Origin: Cristatella mucedo | Taxonomy: Eukaryota; Bryozoa; Phylactolaemata; Cristatellidae | Length of the DNA stretch: 27,500 nucleotides | Direction: 5' to 3' | NCBI GenBank assembly: GCA_009760855.2 | Contig: WPIO01000022.1 | Coordinates: forward strand, 5,252,501 to 5,280,000 | Part shown: positions 1 to 11,130 of the stretch, piece by piece | How positions within the stretch are numbered: position 1 is the first letter of the stretch | Layout of the letters: every line of letters begins with the position of its first letter | Program-made: the position numbers and the translations under genes | The notes under the pieces: model-generated | What the model was told of the DNA's origin: nothing | The model's database searches: none | The model's input: the letters and a program-made list of their open reading frames with translations, nothing else

Positions 1-438
1 TGTCTGCCTGCGTGTCTCTCAAGATTCCTCGACTGGTTACCCATACCTAAACCCACACCCACCCATACCCATGGGTACTGGGTGGGCTAGGGTGGCATCT
101 GTGATCTTATGGAGGGTGGATATTGGCATGCCTTAGAAAAATCCCACTTAATGGTGCCTTTAGGAGTTCAGCGCCCAAGTCTGTCCGAGTTCTTTCGGAG
201 TCTTGGCCGATTTTAAGGCGGAGTTTTCGGCCGGGTCCGCCAGATTTGGGCATCAAATTGGGATCGAGATGATCGAGATCGAGGGAGCTTTCAAAGTTCA
301 AATCGAAATAGCCAAATGCCTCCGAGTCACGATGAACGTTGACATTACCACGATCGAGTGAGAGCTGACCGGCTGAGACGCATGTGATCCGAGACAACGT
401 CTCTGCAAAGAACAAGGCTATCTGGCTATGGGTATGGG
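1..438. other. Unassigned flank
   Basis: No gene, RNA or recognisable transposon was seen. The first 100 bases are rich in CCCA/GGGT with a small TACCCATGGGTA palindrome near 67-78. The minus strand is open for a long distance here, but that frame runs into the (CA)n tract and has no domain I recognise, so I treat it as chance. Confidence 0.4.
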
Positions 439-495
439 TACGACTCTGGATAGTCCGGCGACGGCCTGTACGACTCTGGATAGTCCGGCGACGGC
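439..495. repeat. 27-bp tandem duplication
   Basis: The 27-base block 439-465 is repeated exactly at 469-495, separated by 3 bases (period 30). The block starts TACGACTCTGG and ends GGCGACGGC. The exact match suggests a recent local duplication. The period is a multiple of three, but no convincing protein is encoded. Confidence 0.9.
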
Positions 496-596
496 AAACT
501 TCTGGGTGGGTAGGGCCGGCTTGCTTTGGTAATGGTTGCCCATGGGTACCTGACCAAATGGCAATTGAGGGCTCTGGTGTATGTATGCATACATGT

Positions 597-598
<2 letters not shown>

Positions 599-636
<38 letters not shown>
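599..636. repeat. (GT)n microsatellite
   Basis: An uninterrupted GT dinucleotide run of about 19 units, flanked by ATGT/GCATGC-like sequence. Open frames through it are artefacts of the dinucleotide repeat. Confidence 0.98.
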
Positions 637-639
<3 letters not shown>

Positions 640-950
640 CAGGCATGCATGTATGAATATACCCAGTGACCAAACTAGGAGGCACGAAATCATTCCCCCA
701 ACATTGGGCAGCATACTGGGCCGCCCCTTAATCATACATGGCCCCCTACCGTGTCGCCAACGATAAAGTTGTCTTAATTCCACTCGATAAGAAACCGTCG
801 AGTTCGTGGCGAATTAACGCTATGATTTTGTTCTAAAGAATTTCATTAATTTTGGGCCTAGCCCCGCAGCCAGAAAATCTTGCGGGTCTGCCCCTACATA
901 ACAATATTGCAAGTATTGCCCCTCGTAGATGACAATCCAGGCTTTGTCGC

Positions 951-1128
951 CATATGTACATGTATGCATGTACGTATGTATGTACATGTATGTAAGTATG
1001 TATGTACATGTATGTGCGTACGTATGTATGTATGTATGTATGCATGCATGTATGTATGTATGTATGTATGTATGTATGTATGTATGTATGTATGTATGTA
1101 TGTATACATGCATGCATGTATACCTGCA
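951..1128. repeat. Compound (ATGT)n microsatellite
   Basis: Imperfect ATGT/ATGC/ACGT tetranucleotides with an uninterrupted ATGT core at about 1049-1104. Imperfect flanks and a clean core suggest an old tract that is still expanding in the centre. The same motif recurs at 19670-19740 and 20342-20438 around family B LINEs. Confidence 0.97.
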
Positions 1129-2660
1129 TGTCTATCCATCTGTCGGTCTCTTCTCTTCGATTCTATAAAACTATCAAAAGAAAGCCGGAGCTTCACGGCC
1201 AATGCTGATTACCTCTGTTGAACAGGTCAGCACATAAGGTGGCAATCATAGATCGTCATACATCAAGGAGATAAGAACTTGAAGCTAAGATCAGCCTTTA
1301 GTAGCCCATTGATCTTGGTCGGCCATACAAAGCCACCAATTTTTTGCTGTATCCCAGATGTCTGTTGACCGATGAATGGTTAGCCACTAGGCTACGCGAA
1401 AGACACAGTAAGGTTGATGCTCATAAGCAAGTGCCAGCTGGCGACAGCCACAGAAAAATCTGTCCAGCTTATCGCCAATCTCAGAAACAATTCTATCGGA
1501 TTTCTTAGGTTAAGCTCCCGGCCAGAGGTGAGAATTAGCTAAGGTGAGAACAACACATCCATCAGTAGCTTTGATCTACCATACAATCCAGCCCCTCTCC
1601 CATGCACATCTAATGGAATCTATCAACTCATATCTAAGAGCCGAGCGGCCAGTTGACTTAGTATGTCTCATGACAGTGTGATGGCCTAAAGTATCTACGT
1701 TTTAGGCTAGTCGTAGGTAGGGCAGCTCATTCGAGTGACATCTGGTGGCCGGCTAATTCAGTCAGCTCGACGGACCGGCAGAGGATTAGCTGCAGGTAAT
1801 TGAGTCCTGCTTATAGGGGTCAAGACTTACAGCTAATGCCAGCTTTACCTGCAAACTTCCACGTGACCCTAGATGATGATCACATGATCACAATTACTTC
1901 TGCGTGGCCGGCAGACCGCTCAGTCACTTCATTACGCTGCTTCACTCTTTCTCTTGCAGCTGACTCCACTTCATTGAACGAATAGCTATGGCATGACGTC
2001 GCACGTATGAGGATGAGAATAATAATTCATAGTGACACATTCGCATAGCGCCCTAAGATAACCAAACCTTACTTCCACTTCCTGCAGCAAGCAAGATGCA
2101 CGTGCACGTGTATGCTGTGGTAGGGGGAGCTGGTGATTTCTACTCGCTACTCGTCCGTGCGAGTGCTGCCTCTTACACTGAGTTATGTCATGGGAATGAT
2201 GGGTGAGAGGGTTCACGGCTCTCGGCCGGACGAGCCGTTCTCTTAGCACATGTCTGTCTGCGATGCAACAAAATCGGTTTGTGCATTCCGAGCAATATCA
2301 AGCCAGACTATTAGCTTAGAGTCTAGATGAGTGTCAAAATAATTAGCAAGTTCGGTTCTCTGCTGTGCCGCTTAGTAGGCTGCAGGCACCTGCCTGTTGG
2401 AGGGGCACTCTAATTACGAGCAGCTGTTAGAAAGGAGGTTCGTTTACATGAAGATTTACGCTTCCACTGGAAGCTCCTGTAAAGAGGCAGCACGCCCAAA
2501 TTGCACACTGGTTAAGCACCCTGACATTGCTGCTCACAATGGGGACATTGCTCGACCCCGAAGCATAGGGACAGTCGGTGGCCCGCGGCGTTTATTGCGT
2601 CTGCCTTTGTTCCGCTTCCGCATTCACACGATGCCTCTCGTATGACCTAAGACGCTAAGG
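1129..2660. other. Unassigned DNA
   Basis: About 1.5 kb in which I see no LINE, SINE or tRNA-like sequence and only short open frames (under 90 codons) without recognisable motifs. It could be intergenic or intronic. Confidence 0.4.
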
Positions 2661-2847
2661 CAGCGATTCTCAACCTGAGGGTCGCCACCCCTTTGAGGGT
2701 CAAACGACCCTTTCACGGGGGTCACCTAAGACCATCGGAAAACACGCATTTTCACATTTTGCACACAATAATTTTATGGTTGGGTGTCGCCGCAACATGA
2801 GGAGCTGCATTAAAGGGTCGCGGCATTAGGAAGGTTTAGAACCACTG
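2661..2847. mobile_element. SPIN/URR1-like non-autonomous hAT element (MITE)
   Basis: A 187-bp element with no coding capacity. It begins CAGCGATTCTCAACCT, and the reverse complement of its other end begins CAGTGGTTCTAAACCT: 16-bp terminal inverted repeats with 13 matches. Inside are GGGTC...CGACCCTTTCAC, CCTAAGACCATCGGAAAA (2725-2742) and AAAGGGTCGCGGCATTAGG (2812-2830), which I recall as signature stretches of the SPIN/URR1 group of hAT transposons. The flanking octamers 2653-2660 (CGCTAAGG) and 2848-2855 (ATCTAAGA) agree at 5 of 8 bases and both fit nnnTAnnn, the target pattern of Buster-type hAT elements, so they are probably a decayed target duplication. It would have been mobilised in trans by a hAT transposase not present here. 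The family call rests on memory of the consensus, not on a search. Confidence 0.85.
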
Positions 2848-3044
2848 ATCTAAGATATTGCTATGAGTAGAGCTGGTCAACTATATCTCATTTCTGGTCA
2901 GATTATGGAACTAGAGTCCCCACAGGGTCAAATATTGCTGTCGGGAGAAGGATTTACACTATTCCCATTGTAGCAGCCAGATTTCGGATTGGTAGAGAGG
3001 CACGACAAATTATAGCTTCCATGCAATAGCCAAGAAATATCTTC
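2848..3044. other. Unassigned DNA between MITE and LINE
   Basis: No clear reverse-transcriptase similarity could be read in this stretch. The 5' end of the family A copy that follows may lie slightly further left than the boundary given. Confidence 0.35.
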
Positions 3045-4180
3045 CACGACGATCTTGTCGTGCATTGCATGGTATCTCGGCTCAGGAATAAGAACGACCC
3101 ATTTCGTTGCATTGATAATACACACACGGAGTGAATTGACTCTGGGCTTGGTCCACTTCTTTTCACAATGTATACTCTTCTCCTTGCCAATGTATTCACC
3201 AAGCACGATCTAGGGCTTTCCATTCTACGCAGATGGCACACAGCTGTACGTAGCTAAGCTTTGATCTCTCCCAGCCTTGCAGCATGTCAAACACTCTCAA
3301 CTCCTTCCATGCACGTATTGCTGACATTTGCAGTTGGATCTCAGCAAACTCTACCAAATTGAATGACAATAAAATCGACATACTAGTTATGGGCAAACCT
3401 AATGTGACTCAGAAATTGAAAAACCCGTTCCTCAAAATCTACTCTACCAGTATATGTCCTGCTGCATTTGCATAAAACTGACAACCCCATCAGGTCCACA
3501 GTCATGTCTCCCTACTTTCAGCTACCTAAAATTGCAAATATTTGGATCTGCCTATATAAAGATACAGCTTTCAAGTTGTCCCCATGCATTTCGGACATTA
3601 AATATCTACTTCGTTAACTAGCTATTCGCGGTCTTCTGGCCTGTAAAACAAACTTACTGTTAGTGCTCAACTCAGAAGCCAGACTTGCCAGTTGTGAGCA
3701 TCGCAGTTGCCGTATCACACCACTTCTCTCCGAACTGCACCGGCTTCCAATCCAGCAGTGTATCGACTTCAAGGTTCGGTCACTCACATATATTTCCCTT
3801 CATTCTCTGGTTCCAGTTTACCTAATAGAACTACTCCTTAATCAGGCTAGGCTTCGTACAGCCTGCTCTTTTGACTCATCCTTTTGAGACCATACTTTTA
3901 GTTTCAATGCTCCCAAAGCCTGGAACTCACTCCTGCCTGACGTCATGCCATCCACTGACTTGACGGCCTTTAAAAAGAAGCTTAAAACGCACCCAATCTC
4001 ACAGCATTTGCTGGGTCTTTGTCTTGTGTATGCTTGTGCATGCTGACACTGTGCATGCTATCTGTAATTGCATTGGCATGCTTCCTTTGCAGCATATGTT
4101 AGGTGCCAAGAAAGAGATGAGGTTCTCTCAGGGTGCTATTAATATATTTATTAATATTGTTGTTATTGCTATTATGATTG
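3045..4180 (+). mobile_element. LINE family A copy 1 (L2/CR1 group), degenerate
   Basis: A 5'-truncated non-LTR retrotransposon. It keeps the second half of the reverse transcriptase, the C-terminal region, a 3' UTR with the GCATGCTGACACTGTGCATGC module (about 4037-4059), the conserved 3' segment (CCAAGAAAGAGATGAGGTTCTCTCAGGG) near 4107-4134, and a TTATT-rich tail up to about 4178. The copy has many frameshifts and stops and looks among the older family A copies in the window. Confidence 0.88.
3069..4025 (+). pseudogene. Reverse transcriptase remnant of LINE A-1
   Basis: Fragments of an L2/CR1-type reverse transcriptase read in several frames. At 3141-3173 the frame gives SGLGPLLFTMY, matching the conserved GVPQGSVLGPLLF region, with an in-frame stop just upstream. 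At 3223-3250 a shifted frame gives FYADGTQLY, so the catalytic YADD has become YADG. Around 3284-3410 comes ICSWISANSTKLNDNK, then QCIDFKVRSLTYISLHSL near 3750-3805, and finally the PKAWNSLLP region near 3915-3940. The changed catalytic residue and at least three frame changes show it is dead. It had been an RNA-templated DNA polymerase used in target-primed reverse transcription. Confidence 0.85.
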
Positions 4181-4195
4181 GCATGCTCCTTGTGC

Positions 4196-4197
<2 letters not shown>

Positions 4198-4249
<52 letters not shown>
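4198..4249. repeat. (GA)n microsatellite
   Basis: About 26 uninterrupted GA units, starting within 20 bases of the AT-rich tail of LINE A-1. LINE tails often seed microsatellites, but the motif differs from the tail, so a direct origin is not shown. Confidence 0.97.
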
Positions 4250-4251
<2 letters not shown>

Positions 4252-4664
4252 TGACAGAGTCAGACAGACTCCAGAGGCTGGCTCCAGCAATGATGCATCA
4301 TAGCTCTCCGGTGGTTGGATCTCGGGCCATCTAGTGAGGAGAGGAGAGCTGGCATTTGCAGAGGGTTCAGGCAGCTCCTTCGGAGAGCAACGTCAGGATC
4401 TCCAGGTGCAGCAATTACTTTAAGAGGAATTATGGCAAGCATGGAGCCTGCTGGGCAAAGCTTCAGGATCTGTTACCAGACTGAGACCAAAGTTTTCCGA
4501 ACGAGCTCGATACCTCAGGGTGTGTCTCCAAAGGTCGCCAAACAACCTTAAACGCCTTTCGCAGTTCGGTGCTCCAAACCACCTTGCTCACACTCGGGAC
4601 AATTAATTAATTCTTTTTCCATCAGTTAAAGGCTGCTGGCTACGAAACTTGCGCCCAGCCTAGT

Positions 4665-4762
4665 CGGGGTACGGACATTCCCCCACCGACCTTCCCTCCG
4701 AACATATCCCCGGACATTCCCCCCCCCCTGGGGTAGGACATTTCTCCCCGGGGTAGGGCATT
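4665..4762. repeat. Degenerate C-rich minisatellite
   Basis: Roughly four imperfect units of the form GGGGTAGGACATTTCYCCC. The two clearest begin at 4730 and 4750 (period 20), with looser ones near 4665 and 4709. A 10-base poly-C run lies inside. Only the last two units are well matched. Confidence 0.6.
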
Positions 4763-4920
4763 TACTGCCCTCATCTATGGCAATGTTATGATGTGAATTG
4801 TCTTGTTTGCTTATCTCGTAAAAATATTATATAGTATATAGTATACAACCTAATCCTACATTGGAAATTGGAATTTGGATTGGAAATGGAAATTCATTGG
4901 AAAAATGGGAAAATCATTGG

Positions 4921-5014
4921 AAATGCGGTCGTTTCGGCCCTGTATATATTATATACTTACTATATAACATATTCCTACATTATAGTAATTAGAAATGCGG
5001 TCGCTGCGGCCCTG
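4921..5014. repeat. Spaced 22-bp direct repeat
   Basis: AAATGCGGTCGTTTCGGCCC (4921-4940) recurs with two changes at 4993-5014, 72 bases downstream. Both copies are preceded by an ATTCCTACATT/AATCCTACATT-like stretch, suggesting that a longer unit was duplicated. The GC-rich core sits in AT-rich surroundings. Confidence 0.7.
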
Positions 5015-5159
5015 CTTTTCGGCAGACCGCCAAGTGCAAGGTCAAAGCTCGGCCCCGGGCGGCCAGCAGCAGACGCTCTCAGCAACAGCTGCGAGTATGT
5101 GCAGTATGCATGCACGTACATTTACTATACATGTAGCTGTAGGTATAAAAAATATACAA

Positions 5160-5288
5160 ATGTAATTCAGTTGTAAAGCTCCCTAAGAGAAGTCAATCTC
5201 TATTCAGGCCTCAGTGCTCGAGCCCACGACCTCGGCCAGACCTTGGTCGTGGCGAGCAGCTTAACCACTGGGCCAAACCAGCTCGCCA
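5160..5288 (-). mobile_element. tRNA-derived SINE copy 1 with family A tail
   Basis: Read on the minus strand, an A-box-like TGGCCCAGTGG (plus 5265-5275) is followed 39 bases on by a B-box-like GGGCTCGAGCA (5215-5225): the internal Pol III promoter layout of a tRNA-type SINE. It then runs into CCTGAATAGAGATTGACTTC (5186-5205) and TCTTAGGG, the conserved 3' segment of the family A LINEs, and ends in an AT-rich tail. It has no coding capacity and would depend on a LINE reverse transcriptase. It is about 80% similar by eye to the copy at 17954-18105. Confidence 0.8.
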
Positions 5289-5289
5289 C

Positions 5290-6096
5290 GTATATTATAG
5301 TTCATGATGCTGTCAGAAACGATTTACAGCTCCAAGCACAGGCCGAGCCTAAAAATAGGCTTGCCGATTCTGCCCATCTTACGGTCATGCTGAAAACGCC
5401 AGGTCACGGTGCAGTCATTGGTAGCAATCGGACTTGCAGAAAGCCGATAAGCAATTCGCTTTTACGAGGTCTGCTACAGCAACTGTGGCCTCCACTGCTA
5501 GCTAGAGCGAAAAACCTTGTGTCTCAGTTTTTCTATCAATCATCCGGATTTTAGCTTGACACTGGCTTAAGGTTGAGCTGCTTGTTTGCATCGTGCTATC
5601 AGCACGAGCTTACTTGGTAAGCCTACTCACTTTTAATCACAACCTGGAGCCACGTAAAAAATACCTTCACGTTTGTTCGGCAGCATTTGATCAGTGGGTT
5701 TTTCGAGATTGCCCCAAGCTACAACTATTCAGCACCGCTAATGTCAAGGTCACGGGTTTAGCCGAGGACCATACAATCCCGGGAAGCCAGCACTGCGCTG
5801 CCATGCAGTTGGCTGTCCTCAGATGTGCCTGTTGCCAGGAGGCGGCAGCCGAAGCTATCGGCCTTCCAGGAACGAGCCATCGGCAGACCTTTCTGCCTAT
5901 GGGTGCCTCCAGATCATGTCGGCTTTGTGAGTGTGTATTTCTCTCGGCAGGGGGCCCCTGGATGGCTGCTGATAAAGCTGCTTCTTTGCTCATCAGCTAG
6001 CCAGGATAGTGAGTAGCTCGACACAGGTCTTTGTTTTGGCAACCTCAGTTTTTTGGTTATCTATCCGGTGGTCAGCCGGGACTGTCCACACTAAAA
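5290..6096. other. Unassigned DNA
   Basis: Plus-strand frames of about 100 and 135 codons (5243-5554 and 5593-6000) are open, but they show no domain, signal peptide or repeat that I recognise. No paired splice signals stood out. I regard coding as unproven. Confidence 0.35.
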
Positions 6097-6318
<222 letters not shown>

Positions 6319-6454
6319 AGAGAAGCTTTTGTCAGTCAGCTTGCTTTTGGTGTGATCCTGCATAGCTGTGGCTGGCTGCCCCACCCTTTGTCACCACGTA
6401 GCACACCCATACTGCTGGGCGTCAGCCGCACTGGGTTATCAGCATTTGTCTTAG

Positions 6455-6558
6455 CTGAGCACTGCCTCAACGGCACAGAACCACAAAGCAAAACAATGCT
6501 GCCGTGCTTGGCTGAGCACCTGAGCAGGCTGCTGCAGCATCTGAACGTCTGTCCCTCG
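6455..6558 (+). CDS. Candidate internal exon, unknown gene
   Basis: A possible 104-nt exon. A pyrimidine-containing acceptor (GCATTTGTCTTAG, ending 6454) precedes it and a good donor (TCG|GTGAGC, 6556-6562) follows. With the first two bases completing a codon, the frame reads EHCLNGTEPQSKTMLPCL then AEHLSRLLQHLNVCPS: a mildly amphipathic, cysteine-containing segment. No family is recognised. The frame stays open beyond both splice sites, which weakens the case. No partner exon was found nearby. It could equally be chance in a GC-balanced stretch. Confidence 0.2.
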
Positions 6559-7694
6559 GTGAGCCCTGGCCTGCTCATAGTGGCCACACCACACTGTCGT
6601 GGCTGCGCTCAGCCACTACATACATGGGCATGCCGTTATCAATGAATTAGACACTAAAACAAAAGATTCCACAGCCATCAGCTTCTGTTTAATGCTATTC
6701 TTGTTCTGAAGTCATACGAGAGCTATTGAAAGTGCGTGAAAGGCTAGCCAGGAATAAGAATATATTAAATGAAGCATTAATTGCTGACTAGTCTTTCTAA
6801 AATAAATGTAAGATGCACGCGAAGCTGGTTCCCCAAAAGTGCATTTTATAGCGAATACATTGTATCCATTCAGAAATCTCTGCAATGAGAAAGACGAGTG
6901 CTGCACAATTTGTAGCATAGACGAATGCTGTCGGGGTAGTTTGCATCTAGGGAGAGCACTCCGAGCTGGAAGTGGTTTCTCCCGGGGAGCAGCAACTTGC
7001 ATCCCTTTTCATCAAGGATGTGCAGAGCTAGAGGTACATAATAAAGCTCTGATGACAATGAATTTAATGACCCCGCTCTGCAACAATTTTAGAGCAACTC
7101 AGCAAAGGGCCAGGCACCATAATCTCAATAGAATCAATCGCATACATCTTAATATCATTGCAGAAAACACTACGGTATTTGCAATATTCGATCTATGCAA
7201 CATTATGGAACAACATTCAACGGTATTCTTCTTATTTCTGCAAGAAATGGGTGCTCTAAATTGTATTTGTGCAGCCGCTCATACCCTGTCTTTACCAGCT
7301 GACTGCGGGCAACCATTTTCTGGGGGATCAATTGATGTCGAAGAGGTGCAGACGATTTCCCCAAATTACGTGCACACATCTAAGCATTAACAATTATTTT
7401 ATTTTCAAAGTGCTTTTACAAAGAAGCCTCGGAGTTTCCTTTCGGAGATCAAGTTGAAAGATTGCAAAGAATAAAATCTCTCTTCTGTGCATTTTCTTAC
7501 ATTGCTACACGAAGAGTTACCCGTTTCTCTTTTAGTCTAGTTTCTGGTCAAGTTTGAACTGCCGAAACCCCACCCCTTTTGCAGTAGTCCACGAAGACAA
7601 ACTCTATTGAATAAGTTGTGAACACTGTCTGCAGTTAAGATGATATCTGATGATACCAATCTGGGTCAAAGCCACATGCTTCAGCGGATTCAGC
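6559..7694. other. Unassigned DNA, one longer open frame
   Basis: A plus-strand frame of 183 codons (6839-7390) is among the longest outside the LINEs and simple repeats. It contains several Cys residues (CCTICSIDECC near its start), but no recognisable fold, and composition and codon use do not look strongly coding. No other features were recognised. Confidence 0.3.
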
Positions 7695-7962
7695 ATCGTG
7701 CAGTGGGCACTATGGGTTCCTGTGCTTTGTCCTTTATGTGCTCATGCATGCTGACGCTGTTGCATGCTGCCACTAACCACCTTGCATGCTGACCCTGTGC
7801 ATGTCATCCCTAACCAAGCTATTCATGTTTATCAAGCATGATACCACTCACCATTCGATCGTCTTTCCTTGGCAGCAATTGTAAAACACCTTGAAAAAAA
7901 GAGATTGAATTCTTTGAGGGTGCTTTATCAAGTGTGTTATTATTATATAATTATTATTTCTA
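7695..7962 (+). mobile_element. LINE family A copy 2, 3' end only
   Basis: Only the last ~270 bp of a family A LINE. It carries two GCATGCTGAC...GTGCATG modules (about 7744-7763 and 7785-7805), the conserved 3' segment around 7885-7935 ending GAGGGTGCTTTATCAAGTG, and a TTATTATT tail to about 7959. No coding sequence remains; heavily 5'-truncated. Confidence 0.85.
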
Positions 7963-10900
7963 CTGTCGAAAATGTTGTCTCTGCTGCTTCAGCACGTAAG
8001 AACTAGCCGTGTGATTTCATATACCTCTCCGCTTTTGCAGGCTGCACTACTGTTTGCAAGGCATTTTGCTGTCAGCTGCTCCGAAAAACTAGCAAGGTAA
8101 CTTCATAAATCATTACTCGCTGGTATGGATATATTTAAGGCCAGAACACTTTCGTCAATCAGATGGCGGGCTGCCAGTATATTGTTAAAATGATCATGCG
8201 GCAGCTGGTGCACACAGTACGTCTGACAGACAGGCTACTGCTACTGCTGCTGCCTTCCAAGAATCCCCCACATGAACATTGACGGAGACTGGGGAGGTAG
8301 ACATATTAGGGTGATCACCTGGCGTCCGTGTCGAAAGATGAACAGATCTGAAAACGCAGGTCAGATTTATGCACAACTCCTGTATGTATGTACACGTGCC
8401 AGACGTTCGTGCTGGTTAGACAGAAGAGCATCACGTGACTGCGCTCAATGTCTTTTTAATTGCAGACGTCCTCTTATCGTCGGTGCACTCAAATAGAGGC
8501 TGCTTGTCTGTGCAGCATTCGTGGTTGTGATTTTCCTCTCATAAGTCGGACCTCGAGACTCTCATTCCCACACAGGCAGCAAATGCAATCGCCATGGCCC
8601 AGTGTTGCTGCTCGTAAGCCAGCGCTAGACCTGCAAGAAAGGGAGTGCCAGTGAAGGCTACTTTTTCTGTCAGCCACTGGCAAGTTGACGACACACACGA
8701 GGACAACGCATTCTCGCTTACACAGAGCTGCACAAGCAGTGGAGCTTGGATGGAAACGCTCTACACGCAGCACAGCGCATGGTTTCACCAAGGGCATGAC
8801 GAGGGTACCAGCTGTGCACAACGACAACACCACACTTTTCCAATAGTCACATCGCAGCAGCCTGTTCTCACAGATCTGCACTAGCGATCTGCTTGGTCAT
8901 ATTCGTCAGCATTTCGATGCCGAAAAAAAGCAGTGTTTACAGGCATTTCTCTTTGCACACCGTCCTGCCATAATGATGCTGTTGCGAATAGGACACGAGC
9001 ACGGCCAGCAACAGACAGATTTTCACATGCTGTGGTTCCTAAAAGCCTTCAATATATGCTGGCGTTGGTGGGAGTAATAAAATATGTACAGCATTTAGAT
9101 CGCAGCCACTGACAGGAGAATCTTAGCAGAACACGTAAGTCTATAGGTAGGATCAGGAGCCGGCAGGATTTCGGTCTGCCTCTGCCAGCTTCTGAGATGG
9201 AGGCTAGTCAGGCACGAGATGGCACTCAGTCGCAAGAGGTTCTTACCACTGGCAACATCAACGTTTACCTTCTCCCGTGTGTTACCTTCGTTCCACCACC
9301 CCCACGTAGCCATGATTGCAAATCTGTAGCGATGGTTGCCATTTCCCATGCAGACTTGCTTGGCGTTGCACTTATCGGAGAATTTGATTTCGCGGCGCTC
9401 GACTTGCAAGGGTGGCACAGCCTGACGAATTCAGTTGCCACCAGCTGCCAGCAGCTGCTGTTATGCCTGCCAACTACTGATCTTGTAGCGTCGCTGGAGA
9501 AAGGAATGGCCTACTGTAGCGACAGTGGTGAGGTTATTGCCACAACTTTCGATGCCTATTGTACTTGATACAGAAAATTCAGAAACTGAGTGCTTTCAGA
9601 AAGCTTCAAACGTGCCAGGCTCGTCAGCAGCCTAACCTGGTAATTCCCTCCCCCGACGGTGGATTCAGCACGAGGAAAGAAAACAGCCAGTACTCATATT
9701 CCACAGCGAGCAGCTAAAAGGCCTTGATCGCCATCGACAAAATGTAAGATCGGCCACCGAGACGCCTTGATGTGTAGGCCTGCCTATCACAAGATTCTGC
9801 TCTGAACACGGCTTTGTTTGCCAGCCATTCCTTTCATTCAAGAGAAATACAGCACACGATCTCTGGTTAAAGTCACCGTGGCCTGGCGACTTGAAGCCAG
9901 CCACAGTTGGCCGCTATGATGGAAGGCCATGTGAGCTTCGGTCGAGATTCCAGGAGTAAAACTGCATATAGGAAGCAAGCTTTTTGGCTGGCACACACAC
10001 TCAATGGTTAGGGCCATCATCGGCATGATGGACCTGCAATGACCGACAGCCACTTCTCAAGAGGCCAGTTGGTAATTTAACTGAGAAGTGCCAAGAAACG
10101 ACTTCTGCCTGCTCCTTTCCTGCGGCATGCGGATTTTTTGTTATTAGCCTTGCAGCTACATTCATCAACATCTTCTCGAGGCAATTTAATTTCCAAATCG
10201 ACTTTGCGGTTGCTTATTTTCTATACTGTCTCGAGTGGCTTAGGCATACTCGAACTAGGTTTTTTGAGTTTTGTTAACTGCAAGGATTAGCCACCTCCGC
10301 CATCCCATATAACCATTGCTAGAGCAGTGCAGCTTATCTACAAGCTCGCTACCTACAGCTATAGCTAAAGGGCTTATACAGCTCTGGCAGTAAGCAACTC
10401 AGAGAGCCAAGTTCACAGAGTCGCCAGAAGATGTTGAACAGATCGGCGACTCTCAGAGGATTCGAGACAGCAAGATTTATGCTGTATTGCACTTTCTACT
10501 CTCATTTGCTGCCGACGAGACCTGGCAACGTCTCCAGTGTCTACAGAATGTGCGAGCCCCGGTTGCCTAGAGAGCAGCATTCTAACAGCAGGCGTCTTGG
10601 TGACTGAGTATGAGAGTACGAGTGCTCACATACGTATATTCCACGGAGATCCGAAGAGTTTTGCCGGAGTCGAGAATACAGCCAATGAACCCATAATTGC
10701 AGTGCGTTTTACAGGTCTACTTCCGAGGATGATAAGCATAAGTTCGAATATTGCTTTTGCAAAGAAAAGTGGCATTATTGTGATGGTGGCTAGTGCTCAA
10801 GTACCAATTTGCAACTCCAATAGCTGGCTCAGCCATTATCCAGTTTCTCTTTTTGACGGACTCGCTCTTCAAAGTAACTACTGGCTGGTGATGGCTTTGC

Positions 10901-11130
10901 AGAAGCTTGCAAGCCTTATTTTGTTGCGGTCTGCTCAAGCCATTTTTGTTGGATTTTGATAGCGATATTTAATGGCAAGACATTAGCATTAGGACTTGTT
11001 ACTGACAATTCGCTTAGCCGATGACCAGCGACAAAGGTACCGCTATGTTCAAAGCCTGCGACTACTCAATTGATTGCTAGGGTGAAGGCCACTGAACCTT
11101 ATCAAATGTTACTCCACCCAGCTCAATGCA
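7963..11130. other. Unassigned DNA, no recognised gene
   Basis: About 3.2 kb with no recognised repeat or gene. The longest frames are 8489-8881 (minus, 130 codons), 9197-9568 (plus, 123 codons) and 10537-10959 (plus, 140 codons); none shows a domain I know. Two acceptor-like sites stand out: a plus-strand site ending 8040 (CTCCGCTTTTGCAG) with a donor at 8096-8097, and a minus-strand site at 8631 (CCCTTTCTTGCAG). They hint that exons may lie here but do not establish a gene. Confidence 0.35.

Larger units (their letters stand above)
4250..5155. other. Unassigned DNA with small tandem repeats
   Basis: No gene recognised. Short open frames (up to 102 codons) lack motifs. It contains a C-rich minisatellite (4665-4762), a GGAAAT/GGAATT-rich stretch (4861-4922) and a spaced 22-bp repeat (4921-5014), listed separately. 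Confidence 0.4.

Noticed and set aside
107-1221. Open frames rich in His/Thr, Cys/Val or Tyr/Ile/His
   Set aside because: They are translations of the (GT)n and (ATGT)n microsatellites; no non-repeat domain is present.
6839-7390. 183-codon plus-strand open frame
   Set aside because: No recognisable motif, no start context or splice evidence, mixed composition; kept only as a note on the unassigned region.
8041-8096. 56-nt segment between a good acceptor (CTTTTGCAG) and GTAACT donor, plus strand
   Set aside because: Short, only one frame of interest (AALLFARHFAVSCSEKLA), no partner exon; such pairs occur by chance in several kb.
8489-8630. Possible minus-strand terminal exon with GDCICCLCGNESLEV after an excellent acceptor
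   Set aside because: Cys-rich run is suggestive, but the frame is open upstream of the acceptor as well, and no family could be recognised.
10537-10959. 140-codon plus-strand frame with VRFTG resembling the end of the 18731-18867 exon
   Set aside because: The similarity is five residues only; no splice structure supports it.
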